Assembly (NCBI GenBank): GCA_016126655.1
Contig: CP065955.1
Span: 1,905,001 to 1,969,000, forward strand
DNA from: Aerococcaceae bacterium zg-1292
GTDB lineage: Bacteria > Bacillota > Bacilli > Lactobacillales > Aerococcaceae
Reading direction: 5' to 3'
DNA length: 64,000 nucleotides
Positions 1 through 9,707 of the stretch are shown one piece after another. A model generated the notes under the pieces. That model saw nothing but the letters and a program-made list of their open reading frames with translations, was not told the DNA's origin and searched no databases. Each line of letters starts with the position of its first letter. Within the stretch, counting starts at the first letter, position 1. A program made the position numbers and the translations under genes.

Positions 1-178
1 TTTCAACGGTTAATAAACGGTTACCAAAGCGAATCTTTAACTCATCGCCTACTTTAACATTACTACTCGACTTACCAACTGTCCCATTAATCTCAATTCT
101 ACCTTGGTCAGCCACTTCTTTAGCCACTGTCCGCCGCTTAATTAAGCGAGATACTTTTAAAAATTTATCTAATCGCAT
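1..178 (-). CDS. rqcP: RqcP (YabO/HslR-type S4 RNA-binding protein), 3' part missing
   Basis: Reading leftward from ATG at 178 gives about 59 residues before the window ends; the frame opens [20 protein letters not shown], the usual start of RqcP/YabO-type S4-domain proteins. The S4 fold (helix, then a strand with G-R-I-E-I-N-G) is complete enough to recognise. The family acts in ribosome-associated quality control, binding stalled 50S-peptidyl-tRNA complexes during alanine tailing. A strong Shine-Dalgarno (GGAAGGGG) precedes the ATG, and mfd ends 15 bp upstream, the conserved mfd-yabO order of Firmicutes. Only the C-terminal tail is cut off. Confidence 0.85.
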   Translation of the reverse strand, partial: MRLDKFLKVSRLIKRRTVAKEVADQGRIEINGTVGKSSSNVKVGDELKIRFGNRLLTVE

Positions 179-193
179 GACTATTACCCCTTC

Positions 194-3100
194 CTATTTA
201 TCTGTTTCATTTTCTTTGACGGTTTCTTGATTCATCACATGAACGTTGCGTGCTAATCGTTTCAAATAAGCTAACCATTTATCGGCTGTTAAACCTTTTA
301 TGTTAAGCGTTACTCTTAACTCGCCTTCATTAACAGCTACTTGCGTTTTCACTGGTATATCTTGCATCGCTTCAAATATTTTTACGCCTTGCAATTTCGA
401 AGTCATCTGCTCATTAAAATCAATGTGCACTTTATCCACTTTTTGCCGAATACGAATAATCCCCGCCGACAAGCCATAATATTTAATTAGCGCAATCTCA
501 AGCAAATCAGCGACTTCATCGGGAAACTCACCAAATCGGTCAATCAATTCATCTTGCACTTTGCGATACTCTTCTTCTGATTCAATACGTTGAATCGCTT
601 TATATATTGCAATCTTTTGCCGTTCATCCTCGATATAAGTAGACGGAATATACGCATCCACTAGTAAATCCCACTCAATTGAATCCGAGGCAGCACTATC
701 TTTATGCCGTGATAATCCACGTTTCATATCGACAGCTTCTTTCAACATTTGTGAATATAAATCAAATCCAACTGAATCAATAAAGCCTGATTGCTGTTTA
801 CCGAGTAAATTACCCGCTCCACGAATCGATAAGTCTCGCATCGCAATTTTAAATCCAGAGCCCAACTCTGTAAATTCTTGAATTGCCTGCAAACGTTTTT
901 CGCTGACTTCACTTAATTGCTTGAATGGCTCATACATTAAATACGCATAAGCAACACGGTTCGTCCGTCCGACACGTCCTCTCAGCTGATACAAGGTTGA
1001 CAAGCCCATATGGTCAGCCATATCGATAAAGAGTGTATTAGCATTAGGAATATCCACACCTGTTTCGATAATCGTCGTCGTGACTAAAATATCGTACATC
1101 CCTTGGATAAAATCAATCAGCACGGTCTCCAGTTGTACTTCCGTCATCCGCCCATGCGCAACCGCAATCCGCGCATCTGGTACTAACTCTGCAATTTCAT
1201 TCGCACGCTGTTCAATGGTCGCAACTCGATTATATAAGTAAAAACATTGTCCACCACGCGCTAGTTCACGTTCAATCGCTGACTTAATCGCACCATCATT
1301 GCGCTCCATCACATATGTTTGCACCGGGAAACGATTACTCGGCGGTGTTTCAATAACCGACAAATCACGCACTCCAATCATCGACATATGCAAAGTTCTA
1401 GGAATCGGCGTAGCTGTCAGCGTCAACACATCCACTTGTGATTTTAATTGTTTCAAACGCTCTTTATGACGCACTCCAAATCGCTGCTCTTCATCGACCA
1501 CCAATAATCCTAAATCGGAAAATGTGATATCTTTTGATAGCACACGGTGCGTTCCTACCACAATATCCAGTTGCCCTAAGGCTAATTTTTCAATTGTCTC
1601 CGCTTGTTGCTTTTTCGTTACAAATCGACTCAACATACCGATATTTACTGGAAAATCAGCAAAGCGTTCAACCAATGAATTATAATGTTGTTGCGCTAAA
1701 ATTGTCGTCGGCACTAAGAATGCTACTTGTTTACCATCCATCACTGCTTTAAAGGCTGCACGCATCGCTACTTCAGTCTTACCATAACCCACATCACCGA
1801 CTAATAATCGGTCCATCGGACGAATTTTTTCCATATCTGCTTTGATTTCTTGAGCACTACGTAATTGGTCTTGTGTTTCTACATAGGCAAAGGCATTTTC
1901 AAACATTTCCTGTTCTGGCGTATCTTTAGAAAACGCATATCCTCGCTGACTTTCACGCTTGGCATACAATTCAATCAATTCATCCGCAATATCTTCAATT
2001 TTCGTTGCAATTTTCCGTTTCGTTTTCGCCCACTCTGTCGTACCTAGCTTGTTAAGCTTTGGCGCTTTCGCTTCGGATGCCACATATTTTTGCAGCAAAT
2101 GAATTTGGTCGACCGGTATTAAAATGCGGGCATTTTCTTGATAGACAATTGCCAACATATCGCGGTGAACGCCATTAATTTCAATCGTATCAATACCCGT
2201 ATACTTACCGATTCCGTGATTTATATGGACAACATAGTCACCAATCTCTAACTCATTATAACTTTTAATCCGTTCCGCATTCGATAAGTTCTGTTGCCGT
2301 GCGACACGTCTTTTCACTTGATTGAATAATTCTTTTTCCGTTAAAACGACCCATTTCATTAGTGGCAATTCAAATCCATTGGCTAATTGCCCAACTACCA
2401 CATTCACTGCTTGTTCAATCGGTTGATTCGCTTCTTGAATGATTGTTGGCGTTATTTCATTTTCTTCGAACAAACGAACAACTTTTCGCGCTTCTTCTAT
2501 CGTTGGCATAACCACTTGAATGAGATGGTCTTGATGCAACCAATGATCTACTTCTGCTTTAACCACTGGCATTTGGTTAAAAAACTGATTCATACTTCTA
2601 AAATGTACATGATGAATCGCTCTAAAAGTTAAATTACCTAAACCGCGTTGAATAACCGAACAATACACAGTCGCTTGCTCAGCCTGCTTAATTGCGTCGA
2701 TAGCCGACAACTTAATGGACAAACCTGGCAGTAAATCACCTTTCATTACTTCTTGTTCAATCCAAAAATGATCCTCTTCAAACGCTTGACGCTCGCGGTT
2801 TTGCACACGGTCTAATTCATTGACAATCAATACGCCTTCGCTCGATAAATAATCAATTAATGTTGTCCCTCTAGCATCGACATATTCCAAATATGCAGTA
2901 GCGTGATGCAAGCCCTCGCCTTCCATCAACCGATCTAAATGGTCCTCCATACGACGATTTACTATCTGTTCTAAGGATTCATCATTCATTTTAGCCGTTC
3001 GTTTAATTAAATCATCACGCAGTTTTGGCAATAAGCGTTTTTGTTCCTCTAAACTAAATAATAAATCCTTAACCGGCAACACACGAACATAATCAATATT

Positions 3101-3745
3101 TTCAATCGATGCCTGTGTTTCCGCATCAAAATACCGTATCGAATCCACTTCAGTATCAAAAAAATCTACCCGAACTGGATAAGGTAAATTCAGCGGATAA
3201 AAATCAACAATACTCCCCCGAATACTATACTCACCGGGTGATTGCACCATTGTTTCTCTAGAATATCCTAAGTAGTTCAAGCGTTTTTCTAGTTCAAAAC
3301 GCTCAATTTCTGTACCTACAGATAATTGTAATTGTGCTTCTTTCCATATTTCTAATGGCGTTAACCGTTTGCGTAACCCTAATCCAGAGGTAATAACGAC
3401 GCATGGTTCACCGCTAGCTAACGCTGACAAAGCTTCCACACGCATCATCTGGTTGTCATAAGATGCAAATGAAAACTCTAAAGCCATCGACTCTTCTACC
3501 GCAAAATGCACGACCGGTACATCAGGCAGCAGCGCTTGTAAATCTTCTACTAACTGCGTTAAACGGGTCGCCACCGGTTCAACAATTAACAATTGTCGTG
3601 GATTCTCCCTAAATAATTGCGCCCACAATACAGCACGCGCACTATCATCTAAGCCGGTAACTAATTGATTCATGTCCGGCTTTAGATGTATTTGTAAATC
3701 GGCAATAACCGCTTGAAACGGCACCTGATTTAATTGCTCAATCAT
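194..3745 (-). CDS. mfd: Transcription-repair coupling factor Mfd
   Basis: 1183 residues, full length for Mfd. It displaces RNA polymerase stalled at DNA lesions and recruits UvrA. Seen in order: N-terminal UvrB-homology region (about 1-350), the RNA-polymerase interaction domain around residues 500-570 (GDYVVHINHGIGKYTG), the helicase core with Walker A GDVGYGKTEV near 650 and the DEEQRFG box near 750, motif VI (QLRGRVGRTNR), and a C-terminal TRCF domain. Start ATG at 3745 has an AAGGAG Shine-Dalgarno. It lies downstream of pth on the same strand, separated by 435 bp filled with hairpin repeats, and upstream of rqcP. Confidence 0.98.
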   Translation of the reverse strand: MIEQLNQVPFQAVIADLQIHLKPDMNQLVTGLDDSARAVLWAQLFRENPRQLLIVEPVATRLTQLVEDLQALLPDVPVVHFAVEESMALEFSFASYDNQMMRVEALSALASGEPCVVITSGLGLRKRLTPLEIWKEAQLQLSVGTEIERFELEKRLNYLGYSRETMVQSPGEYSIRGSIVDFYPLNLPYPVRVDFFDTEVDSIRYFDAETQASIENIDYVRVLPVKDLLFSLEEQKRLLPKLRDDLIKRTAKMNDESLEQIVNRRMEDHLDRLMEGEGLHHATAYLEYVDARGTTLIDYLSSEGVLIVNELDRVQNRERQAFEEDHFWIEQEVMKGDLLPGLSIKLSAIDAIKQAEQATVYCSVIQRGLGNLTFRAIHHVHFRSMNQFFNQMPVVKAEVDHWLHQDHLIQVVMPTIEEARKVVRLFEENEITPTIIQEANQPIEQAVNVVVGQLANGFELPLMKWVVLTEKELFNQVKRRVARQQNLSNAERIKSYNELEIGDYVVHINHGIGKYTGIDTIEINGVHRDMLAIVYQENARILIPVDQIHLLQKYVASEAKAPKLNKLGTTEWAKTKRKIATKIEDIADELIELYAKRESQRGYAFSKDTPEQEMFENAFAYVETQDQLRSAQEIKADMEKIRPMDRLLVGDVGYGKTEVAMRAAFKAVMDGKQVAFLVPTTILAQQHYNSLVERFADFPVNIGMLSRFVTKKQQAETIEKLALGQLDIVVGTHRVLSKDITFSDLGLLVVDEEQRFGVRHKERLKQLKSQVDVLTLTATPIPRTLHMSMIGVRDLSVIETPPSNRFPVQTYVMERNDGAIKSAIERELARGGQCFYLYNRVATIEQRANEIAELVPDARIAVAHGRMTEVQLETVLIDFIQGMYDILVTTTIIETGVDIPNANTLFIDMADHMGLSTLYQLRGRVGRTNRVAYAYLMYEPFKQLSEVSEKRLQAIQEFTELGSGFKIAMRDLSIRGAGNLLGKQQSGFIDSVGFDLYSQMLKEAVDMKRGLSRHKDSAASDSIEWDLLVDAYIPSTYIEDERQKIAIYKAIQRIESEEEYRKVQDELIDRFGEFPDEVADLLEIALIKYYGLSAGIIRIRQKVDKVHIDFNEQMTSKLQGVKIFEAMQDIPVKTQVAVNEGELRVTLNIKGLTADKWLAYLKRLARNVHVMNQETVKENETDK

Positions 3746-4180
3746 TGTGACAAAATCTCCTTATATATATTGTTATTTCGGTTCTAGCTCACTGAAACGG
3801 CTCTACTTCAATAGACACTTTTGTGCATTACTCGCACGCTAGCGCATCCTATTTCCAGCTCAGTCGATTTGACTTGGCCTCCACTTCATAAAATACTTAG
3901 AGTGACAACACGCTCTTGCGCTTTTTACTCCGATGATTCGAGCTAGAATACCCTACCCCACTCCATGGGTTATTTCAGTTCGCTTGAATTGCCACGACAC
4001 CCGCTTCGCATTGCTCTTGTCAGTACCTGCGTACTCTTCGAGCTCCGCACCAGTATCCCAGGCACAACGCCCACGCTCACTCCATGCATTCAAACACGTC
4101 ATACAAGAAACAACCTCGCGAAATCTCTCATCGCAAGGTTTTTACTTATATGGTATTCATGTTACTTTTGCATACACTTC
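3746..4180 (-). repeat. pth-mfd intergenic region: degenerate copies of the dispersed hairpin repeat
   Basis: This 435-bp gap holds no convincing gene. It contains at least two or three diverged copies of the ~115-bp repeat family seen at seven other places: about 3778-3950 (a degenerate, possibly composite block) and about 3970-4090, the latter ending CGCCCACGCTCACTCCATG on the + strand. The copy nearest mfd ends a few tens of bases upstream of the mfd ribosome-binding site. Open frames across it on the + strand arise from the repeat's stem sequence and are not genes. Confidence 0.75.
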
Positions 4181-4747
4181 TTACTTTTGATTATACTGAT
4201 TCATCGTCAACGAAAAGTCATCATGCTCAATCCAATGTTCAACAGCCGCCACTGTTTTATCAATCGCTTGATGAACCAAACTACTGTCATCTTCATCGAA
4301 CACGTGTAAGACATGGTCAACTACTTTCCAACCTGGCTTTGGTCGCCCAATACCGACTTTGATGCGATTAAACGATTGACTGCCAAGCATCTCAATAATA
4401 CTTTTCATTCCGTTATGTCCACCGGAACTCCCATTTTGACGCAAACGAATACGCCCGAGATTTAAATCTAAATCATCATAAATCACTAATATATCTTCCA
4501 TACCAATACCGAAGTATGTCATAAACGGCAATAACGCTTCGCCGGATAAATTCATATACGTGTACGGCTTCATAAAATAAATTCGCTCACCCTTATGGTG
4601 CCACACACAATAATCTGCACGAAACTTTTCGTCTGTCATCGTCAATTGATGTTTTTCTAAAAACGCATCTACCGCATCAAACCCAACATTATGCCGTGTA
4701 TGTGCGTATCGTTCTCCTGGATTCCCTAATCCAATGATTAATTTCAT
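4181..4747 (-). CDS. pth: Peptidyl-tRNA hydrolase
   Basis: 188 residues, normal size for bacterial Pth, which frees tRNA from prematurely released peptidyl-tRNA in the cytoplasm. The signature GLGNPGERYAHTRHNVG is at residues 6-22, giving Asn9 and the catalytic His19. The second conserved Asn is in YMNLSGEA and the conserved Asp in VIYDDLDL; GGHNGMKSI follows. AAAGGTG precedes the ATG. It leads a minus-strand run pth-mfd-rqcP and is divergent from ldh across 363 bp. Confidence 0.97.
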   Translation of the reverse strand: MKLIIGLGNPGERYAHTRHNVGFDAVDAFLEKHQLTMTDEKFRADYCVWHHKGERIYFMKPYTYMNLSGEALLPFMTYFGIGMEDILVIYDDLDLNLGRIRLRQNGSSGGHNGMKSIIEMLGSQSFNRIKVGIGRPKPGWKVVDHVLHVFDEDDSSLVHQAIDKTVAAVEHWIEHDDFSLTMNQYNQK

Positions 4748-4846
4748 TCTTTCACCTTTATTTCAATTATATTTATTTTACAGAACTATCTCACTGCATC
4801 AAAAAGTCGACTAACCATCCTATTGTTAGCCTTTCAATCCTCTTCC

Positions 4847-4875
4847 ATTATACCACAAAACGCTATTATTGTCTT
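4847..4875 (-). promoter_or_regulatory. Likely sigma-A promoter of pth(-mfd)
   Basis: On the minus strand AAGACA, a 17-bp spacer, then TGGTATAAT (consensus -10 with an extended TG). It lies about 100 bp upstream of the pth start. Confidence 0.55.
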
Positions 4876-5054
4876 CGATTTCTAAGCTGTTATATTATTC
4901 TTCGTAAACTGTTATACTCTCATGTAGAATTAATTCTTCTCACTTTATCAGCTATTCTAGCACAATTCTGCTTTTATCGACAAAAATATGATTAATACAG
5001 TTATTTCATCAACCGTTTTCAGAAGATTTTCTGTTATTTTTATCCATTTTACCC

Positions 5055-5083
5055 TTTCATTTTAAACGAATTAGTGTTATACT
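5055..5083 (+). promoter_or_regulatory. Likely ldh promoter
   Basis: TTTCAT, a 17-bp spacer and TATACT preceded by an extended TGT. The -10 ends 27 bp before the ATG of ldh. The rest of the 4748-5110 divergent gap is AT-rich with no gene or other clear signal. Confidence 0.55.
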
Positions 5084-5110
5084 ATTAAAAAATGACTGGA
5101 GGAATTTCAT

Positions 5111-6079
5111 ATGTCACAAACATTATCAAAAAGTAAAATTATTTTAGTCGGTGACGGTGCTGTTGGCTCAAGTTTTGCATTTGCAACTGTTACTCAAAAT
5201 ATCGGACGTGAATTAGGAATTATCGATATCAACTACCAAAAAACGGAAGGTGACGCATTGGACTTATCCAGCGCTCTAGCGTTTACTTCTCCTAAAAAAA
5301 TCTACGCTGCAACATACGAAGACTGTCATGACGCAGATATCGTTGTTATTACTGCTGGTGCTGCTCAAAAACCTGGGGAAACACGTTTAGATTTAGTTCA
5401 CAAAAACCTAAATATTTTTAAAGGTATTATTAAGTCCATTGTTGATTCTGGCTTTAACGGTATCTTTTTAATCGCTGCAAACCCAGTGGATGTTTTAACT
5501 TATGCAACATGGAAATTCTCTGGCTTCCCTAAAGAGCGTGTTATCGGTTCTGGTACTTCATTAGATACCGCACGTTTCCGTCAACGTATCGCTGAATTAG
5601 TCAACGTTGATGCACGTAATGTTCACGGTTATATTTTAGGCGAACACGGTGATACAGAATTCCCAGTATGGTCTCATGCTAATATCGGTGGTCTACAAAT
5701 CGCTGAATGGGTAAAACGTCACCCAGAAGTTGACGAAGAAGAATTAGTGAATATGTTCTTTAAAGTGCGTGATGCTGCGTATGAAATTATCGAGAAAAAA
5801 GGTGCGACTTACTACGGTATCGCAGTTGCTCTAGCAAGTATTTGTAAAGCTATCTTAGATGATAACAAAGCAATCTTCCCATTATCAGTATACTTAGACG
5901 GTGAATATGGTCAAAAAGATATCTTCATCGGTGCCCCAGCAGTAATTGGTCGCCAAGGTATCGAAAGTGTTATCGAAATTCCATTAAACGATGCCGAATC
6001 AGAACGTATGGACTTATCGGCAAAAACATTGAAAAAAGTTATCGACGAAGGCTTCGCATTGTTAGAAGAAGAAAAATAA
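5111..6079 (+). CDS. ldh: L-lactate dehydrogenase
   Basis: 322 residues; NAD-dependent reduction of pyruvate to L-lactate, the terminal step of homolactic fermentation. The Rossmann motif [12 protein letters not shown] is at about residues 14-25, NPVDVLTY and [12 protein letters not shown] follow, and the catalytic histidine is in [12 protein letters not shown] near 178. GGAGG Shine-Dalgarno 7 bp before the ATG. Monocistronic: its own promoter upstream and a hairpin terminator at 6218. The residues present fit LDH rather than malate dehydrogenase, but specificity was not tested. Confidence 0.95.
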   Translation: MSQTLSKSKIILVGDGAVGSSFAFATVTQNIGRELGIIDINYQKTEGDALDLSSALAFTSPKKIYAATYEDCHDADIVVITAGAAQKPGETRLDLVHKNLNIFKGIIKSIVDSGFNGIFLIAANPVDVLTYATWKFSGFPKERVIGSGTSLDTARFRQRIAELVNVDARNVHGYILGEHGDTEFPVWSHANIGGLQIAEWVKRHPEVDEEELVNMFFKVRDAAYEIIEKKGATYYGIAVALASICKAILDDNKAIFPLSVYLDGEYGQKDIFIGAPAVIGRQGIESVIEIPLNDAESERMDLSAKTLKKVIDEGFALLEEEK

Positions 6080-6217
6080 TGCCATAATATACACTCTGAA
6101 ATGAAGCTCTGGCACAGACATCAAAGGAGTGTGCACTGCACCAAAAAAGTTTGTGACGCGGACGTCTAATCAGCAAGTCAAGTCCGCTTATCTCACTCAC
6201 CCCAATTTATTAATACA

Positions 6218-6247
6218 GCACTTGAACTATTTTGTTCAAGTGCTTTT
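6218..6247 (+). terminator. Rho-independent terminator after ldh
   Basis: Perfect stem GCACTTGAAC / GTTCAAGTGC around a TATTTT loop, followed by a T run. It lies 140 bp past the ldh stop. Confidence 0.85.
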
Positions 6248-6256
6248 TCCTACTAC

Positions 6257-6296
6257 AAAAACAGACCTTACTCCCTTTCAACGGAAGTAAAGTCTG
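6257..6296 (-). terminator. Rho-independent terminator of the yqhY-nusB transcript
   Basis: On the minus strand a long stem (CAGACTTTACTTCC with GGGAGTAAGGTCTG) is followed by TTTTT. It is convergent with the ldh terminator. Confidence 0.75.
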
Positions 6297-6305
6297 TGTT
6301 AAAAT

Positions 6306-6460
6306 ATTGAGAATACCAACTTTTTCTGGGCAACGGGAAGTGCCCTGACATCTTGTGGAAACCTCTTCCTCAGTCTGTAACGGAACAATGGGTGGTATCT
6401 ATTCGCCATTTAAACTAACTCTCCGACATTCTTTGGAGACCCACAAAATGTCGGAGAAGC
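6306..6460. repeat. Second small repeat type, copy 1 (hairpin ACCCACAA..ATGTCGGAG)
   Basis: Sequence from GAATACC through two hairpins (GACATCTTGTGG; CTCCGACATT..AATGTCGGAG) resembles 37767-37850, sharing the GAATACC start, TTTTTCTG, and the ACCCACAA-ATGTCG segment. This copy carries about 60 bp extra in the middle. No open frame. Confidence 0.45.
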
Positions 6461-6488
6461 AATATTTTATATCATCATGCTGCGCAGG

Positions 6489-6959
6489 TTATGCTTCTTG
6501 ATGTTGGTTTAAGTACTCCAACAACACACCACTGACAAAGCGCCGTGATTTTTCGTCGCTGAATAATTTACTCAAATCAATCGCCTCGTTAACCGCCACT
6601 TTAGCTGGTACTCGCTCATGATCCACATATAATAATTCATAAAAAGCCACTCGTAACACGACTAAGTCAATTTTTGCTAGCCGGTCGATAGTCCAATCTG
6701 ATAAAAAGGATTCAATTTCTTTATCAATTGCCTCTTGATGCGCCAAGACACCTTCAACAATTTCGTATAAATAAGCATCTCCCACTTCATCGAAGCCAAT
6801 TTCTGGGTCATTGCCTGCTTCAAGCGCAAATGCAGTTGCCACTTCCGGTGTTAAATACTCCGGAGCTTCAATTAGCTGAAACAATGTTTGCACTGCTTTT
6901 TCACGTACATGACGACGCTTCGTTAACTTATTTTTCAAGTGCTTCACCATTTTCATCAT
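6489..6959 (-). CDS. nusB: Transcription antitermination factor NusB
   Basis: Up to 156 residues. NusB binds boxA RNA with NusE/S10 in rRNA antitermination. Seen: the N-terminal RRHVREKAVQTLFQL helix, the conserved WTIDRLAKIDLVVLRVAFYEL block and VPAKVAVNEAIDLSKLFSDEKSRRFVSGVL at the C-terminus. The open frame begins inside the 3' end of yqhY; the first ATGs (6959, 6956, 6950) lack a good Shine-Dalgarno, whereas a TTG giving MKNKLTKRRHVRE follows GGTGAAG closely, so the true start may be about ten residues downstream. Overlap with yqhY indicates translational coupling. Confidence 0.93.
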   Translation of the reverse strand: MMKMVKHLKNKLTKRRHVREKAVQTLFQLIEAPEYLTPEVATAFALEAGNDPEIGFDEVGDAYLYEIVEGVLAHQEAIDKEIESFLSDWTIDRLAKIDLVVLRVAFYELLYVDHERVPAKVAVNEAIDLSKLFSDEKSRRFVSGVLLEYLNQHQEA

Positions 6960-7359
6960 CTAAATGGAAAAAATCAGCTTGTGCCGTATCCGTTTCAACT
7001 GAAATAACATGCACATTGACTTCATCAATCACTAAATCTGTCATAAATAAAATTTGCTCTTTCACACGTTCTTGAACTTGCATCGCTACTTTTGGCACTG
7101 AATAACCGTACTTCACTTGAATATCTAAGTCAATCGCGATTGACGCTTCGTTACGACGTACTTTTGCCCCTATTTTTTCACGCTCTAAGCTGAAGATACT
7201 TCCTGAAATTTTTTGGAATGAACGATTCGCATTGTAAATCCCTTCAACTTTAGTTGCTGCTTTGGCTGCAATTGTTTCAAGGACTGTTGTTGTAATATTC
7301 ATCTCACCTAAACGATTTTCGTGTGATGCTTCAAATGGAATTGATGTTTGTTTCGCCAT
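6928..7359 (-). CDS. yqhY: Asp23/Gls24-family protein YqhY
   Basis: 143 residues with the Asp23 fold: NITTTVLETIAAKAATKVEG near the N-terminus and VKYGYSVPKVAMQVQERVKEQI in the middle. The acidic C-terminal tail (FFHLDDENGEALEK) is typical of the cytoplasmic YqhY branch, not the membrane-bound stress protein Asp23. In Bacillus subtilis yqhY lies beside acc genes and nusB and is linked to control of acetyl-CoA carboxylase; here only nusB and the Xaa-Pro peptidase remain as neighbours. AGGAGG precedes the ATG. Confidence 0.9.
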   Translation of the reverse strand: MAKQTSIPFEASHENRLGEMNITTTVLETIAAKAATKVEGIYNANRSFQKISGSIFSLEREKIGAKVRRNEASIAIDLDIQVKYGYSVPKVAMQVQERVKEQILFMTDLVIDEVNVHVISVETDTAQADFFHLDDENGEALEK

Positions 7360-7386
7360 ATCCTTTTCCTCCTATTGTTTACTCGT

Positions 7387-8448
7387 TTATAGTACAATTA
7401 AATGCTTAGGACTACGGTTTAAACTATACGCGCCATCTGCTTGAATGACCAAGTCATCTTCAATACGCACGCCACCTAAGCCATCTACATATATTCCAGG
7501 CTCATTCGTTACAACCATATTCACTTCCAACGGCTGTTCATTACGGAAATTAACTCCAGGTTGTTCGTGAACATCAAGCCCTAAACCATGTCCTGTACTG
7601 TGTCCAAATTCCGCGCCATAACCTTTTTCAGTAATATAATCACGCGCAATCGCATCCATCTCTTTACCTGTCATACCCGCTTTTGCCGCACGAGTCACGC
7701 GTTCATGCGCTTCTAATACAATCGCATAAATTTCTTCTAATTTAGGATTGACACTACCTAACGCAATCGTACGAGTCATGTCTGAGCTATAGCCTTTATA
7801 ATAGCATCCAAAATCTAGCGTAATCATATCGCCATCTTCAATCACTTTATCACTAGCAACACCGTGCGGCATTGATGAACGCACACCACTAGCCACGATA
7901 GTATCAAACGACATTTCCGAAGCGCCTTTAGATTTTAAGAAACGCTCTAACTCATTAGCTACTTCAATTTCAGTCACACCTGGTTTGATAAATGTTAAAA
8001 TATGCTCAAACGCTTGGTCTGTAATCTCACAAGCTTCTTTAATGATAGCTATTTCTTCCGGTTCTTTAATCGCACGGATTTTTTCAACTAATAAACTTGT
8101 CTCGACAATTGTCGCTGGGAATAAGTCTTTAACCGTTAAATAGGTTGACACATTCATATCATCTGCTTCAATCGCAACCGTCGATAACTGTTCCTCAGCT
8201 AAAATATCAGCTACTTCTTGGTAGACACCTTTTTTATGGATGCGCACCGTAAATCCTTTTGCTTGCTCATGCGCTTGTGTATTATAGCGAAAATCTGTAA
8301 TAAAATATTGATTTTCGGGTGTTACTAACACCGCACCCGCTGAACCTGTAAACGATGCTAAATAATAAACATTCTTCAAATTCGTTACTAATAAACTGTC
8401 AGCTCCATGTTTTGATAATTGCTCACGTACTCGATTGATTCTTTGCAT
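7387..8448 (-). CDS. Xaa-Pro aminopeptidase/dipeptidase, M24 family (YqhT-like)
   Basis: 353 residues in two domains: an N-terminal creatinase-like domain (1-125) and the pita-bread metallopeptidase domain. Metal ligands are visible in TLDFGCYYKGYSSDMTRT (two Asp), GHSTGHGLGLDVHE (His), NEPGIY (Glu) and GVRIEDD (Glu). It cleaves the bond before proline in short peptides. In Bacillus the order is yqhT-efp-accBC-yqhY-nusB; this locus keeps yqhT-yqhY-nusB with efp and acc missing. A 27-bp gap to yqhY suggests one operon. Confidence 0.93.
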   Translation of the reverse strand: MQRINRVREQLSKHGADSLLVTNLKNVYYLASFTGSAGAVLVTPENQYFITDFRYNTQAHEQAKGFTVRIHKKGVYQEVADILAEEQLSTVAIEADDMNVSTYLTVKDLFPATIVETSLLVEKIRAIKEPEEIAIIKEACEITDQAFEHILTFIKPGVTEIEVANELERFLKSKGASEMSFDTIVASGVRSSMPHGVASDKVIEDGDMITLDFGCYYKGYSSDMTRTIALGSVNPKLEEIYAIVLEAHERVTRAAKAGMTGKEMDAIARDYITEKGYGAEFGHSTGHGLGLDVHEQPGVNFRNEQPLEVNMVVTNEPGIYVDGLGGVRIEDDLVIQADGAYSLNRSPKHLIVL

Positions 8449-8547
8449 TACCTATCCGCTCCTTGCCTAATTGACCTCATCTACACTGTCACAACCATTG
8501 AAATTGCATCTCACCAGTTTGCGATAGCACCACGAGTCATTTACCTC

Positions 8548-8576
8548 ATTATATCAAACTTTTCATAAAATGTCGC
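8548..8576 (-). promoter_or_regulatory. Likely promoter of the peptidase-yqhY-nusB operon
   Basis: Minus strand: GCGACA, 17-bp spacer, perfect TATAAT, about 100 bp upstream of the peptidase start. Confidence 0.55.
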
Positions 8577-8972
8577 TAGTGCCACGTTTAAAACATCGTA
8601 TGAACAAAAGCAATCGGTTTGAACGCCTATAAGCCGCATATAGCACACACATGTTATCTAACGAAAATTACTAAACCAAACGTCAAGCCACTCTAGCGTC
8701 TTGGCTTTCAAACAGAATAATTGGCACTATTATTCTTAGTAATTTCATCTAATGAAATTACCGTCCGTGGACTACTCTCAAAACATAAAAAAGAAGCTGC
8801 ACCTTAAACGGTACAACTTCTGATACTACTACTTCGCGCGGTGCTTCCTAAACCTAATTGAAGCGAAACACCGTCACTAAAGCTACACAAAGCCTATAGA
8901 CCGATACTATTCAAAGATATTTTTTTTGAATTCGTAATCATCCATATACTTGCGCCTAGCGGTTAAGCTTTG
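8577..8972. other. Intergenic region downstream of comGG, no gene
   Basis: About 400 bp with no credible coding frame on either strand. It contains the comG terminator (8787-8821). I see no recognisable mobile element, although the AT-rich, irregular sequence looks like decayed DNA. Confidence 0.5.
8787..8821 (-). terminator. Terminator of the comG operon
   Basis: On the minus strand AGAAGTTGTACC pairs with GGTGCAGCTTCT around GTTTAA and runs into TTTTTT, about 150 bp past comGG. Confidence 0.75.
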
Positions 8973-9707
8973 TTAGTTGTTTTGTTCAAAATACAAGGCG
9001 TAGCTTTCAACTAAATAATACACAGTTTGTTTTGGGAGAGTTTCACCTGCTGTTAAATGCGAGTGCGTTAAAGTTGAATTCAGCCGCCATTCATTTAAAC
9101 GTTCTTGAACAATTACAGTGCCATTTTCAAAATGAAATGTATGAATTGGGAGCTTTTCTTCTTGAATTCGGTACTGAAAATTACGTTGTTTTTTTCGATT
9201 ACTATTATCTTGCCAATTTTCCTCTTTTAGTGTCGCTACGAGTTGATTCACTTCTTTCAACAACGCACCATCTATCGGTTGCTTTTTCGCATCCTGTAAT
9301 AAAATACCATCCAGAATAAAATTATTTAAAGGGAGTAAAGATTCTGGAAATTGTTCATCTATATAGAGATGATGCGCAATGAGTACAAGTGCCTCATTGG
9401 CAGTTTGATATAATTTTAATTGGTTGCTTTGATATAAGATTTTCTCAACCGGGAGAAGCCGAGAAAAGTAATTGCTTTGTTTTTCAATAACGCTTAATAA
9501 CTCGTTTTCCAATTGAGTTTTGACATTATCTGATGCTAACATCTGTTTCGCTAATGCAAACTGAATTTGATTTTCATAATAAGCGCTAAAATTTTTATAA
9601 CGTTGACTTTGAATTTGATTATAGGATAGTAAACTCATATAGAGTAATTGACTTAAAAATAAAAACACCATTACAATCGGCAGTGCCATCCCACGTTTAT
9701 TCTTCAA
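8973..9707 (-). CDS. comGG: ComGG-like minor pseudopilin/secretory component
   Basis: Last gene of the comG operon, 244 residues, longer than most ComGG proteins (about 120-150). It opens MKNKRGMALPIVMVFLFLSQLLYMSLLSYNQI: a short basic stretch and one hydrophobic helix, with a weak prepilin-like G-MALP site. The rest is hydrophilic and poorly conserved, as usual for this subunit. Assignment rests mainly on position and the N-terminal helix. It overlaps comGF by 11 bp, so translation is coupled. Confidence 0.75.
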   Translation of the reverse strand: MKNKRGMALPIVMVFLFLSQLLYMSLLSYNQIQSQRYKNFSAYYENQIQFALAKQMLASDNVKTQLENELLSVIEKQSNYFSRLLPVEKILYQSNQLKLYQTANEALVLIAHHLYIDEQFPESLLPLNNFILDGILLQDAKKQPIDGALLKEVNQLVATLKEENWQDNSNRKKQRNFQYRIQEEKLPIHTFHFENGTVIVQERLNEWRLNSTLTHSHLTAGETLPKQTVYYLVESYALYFEQNN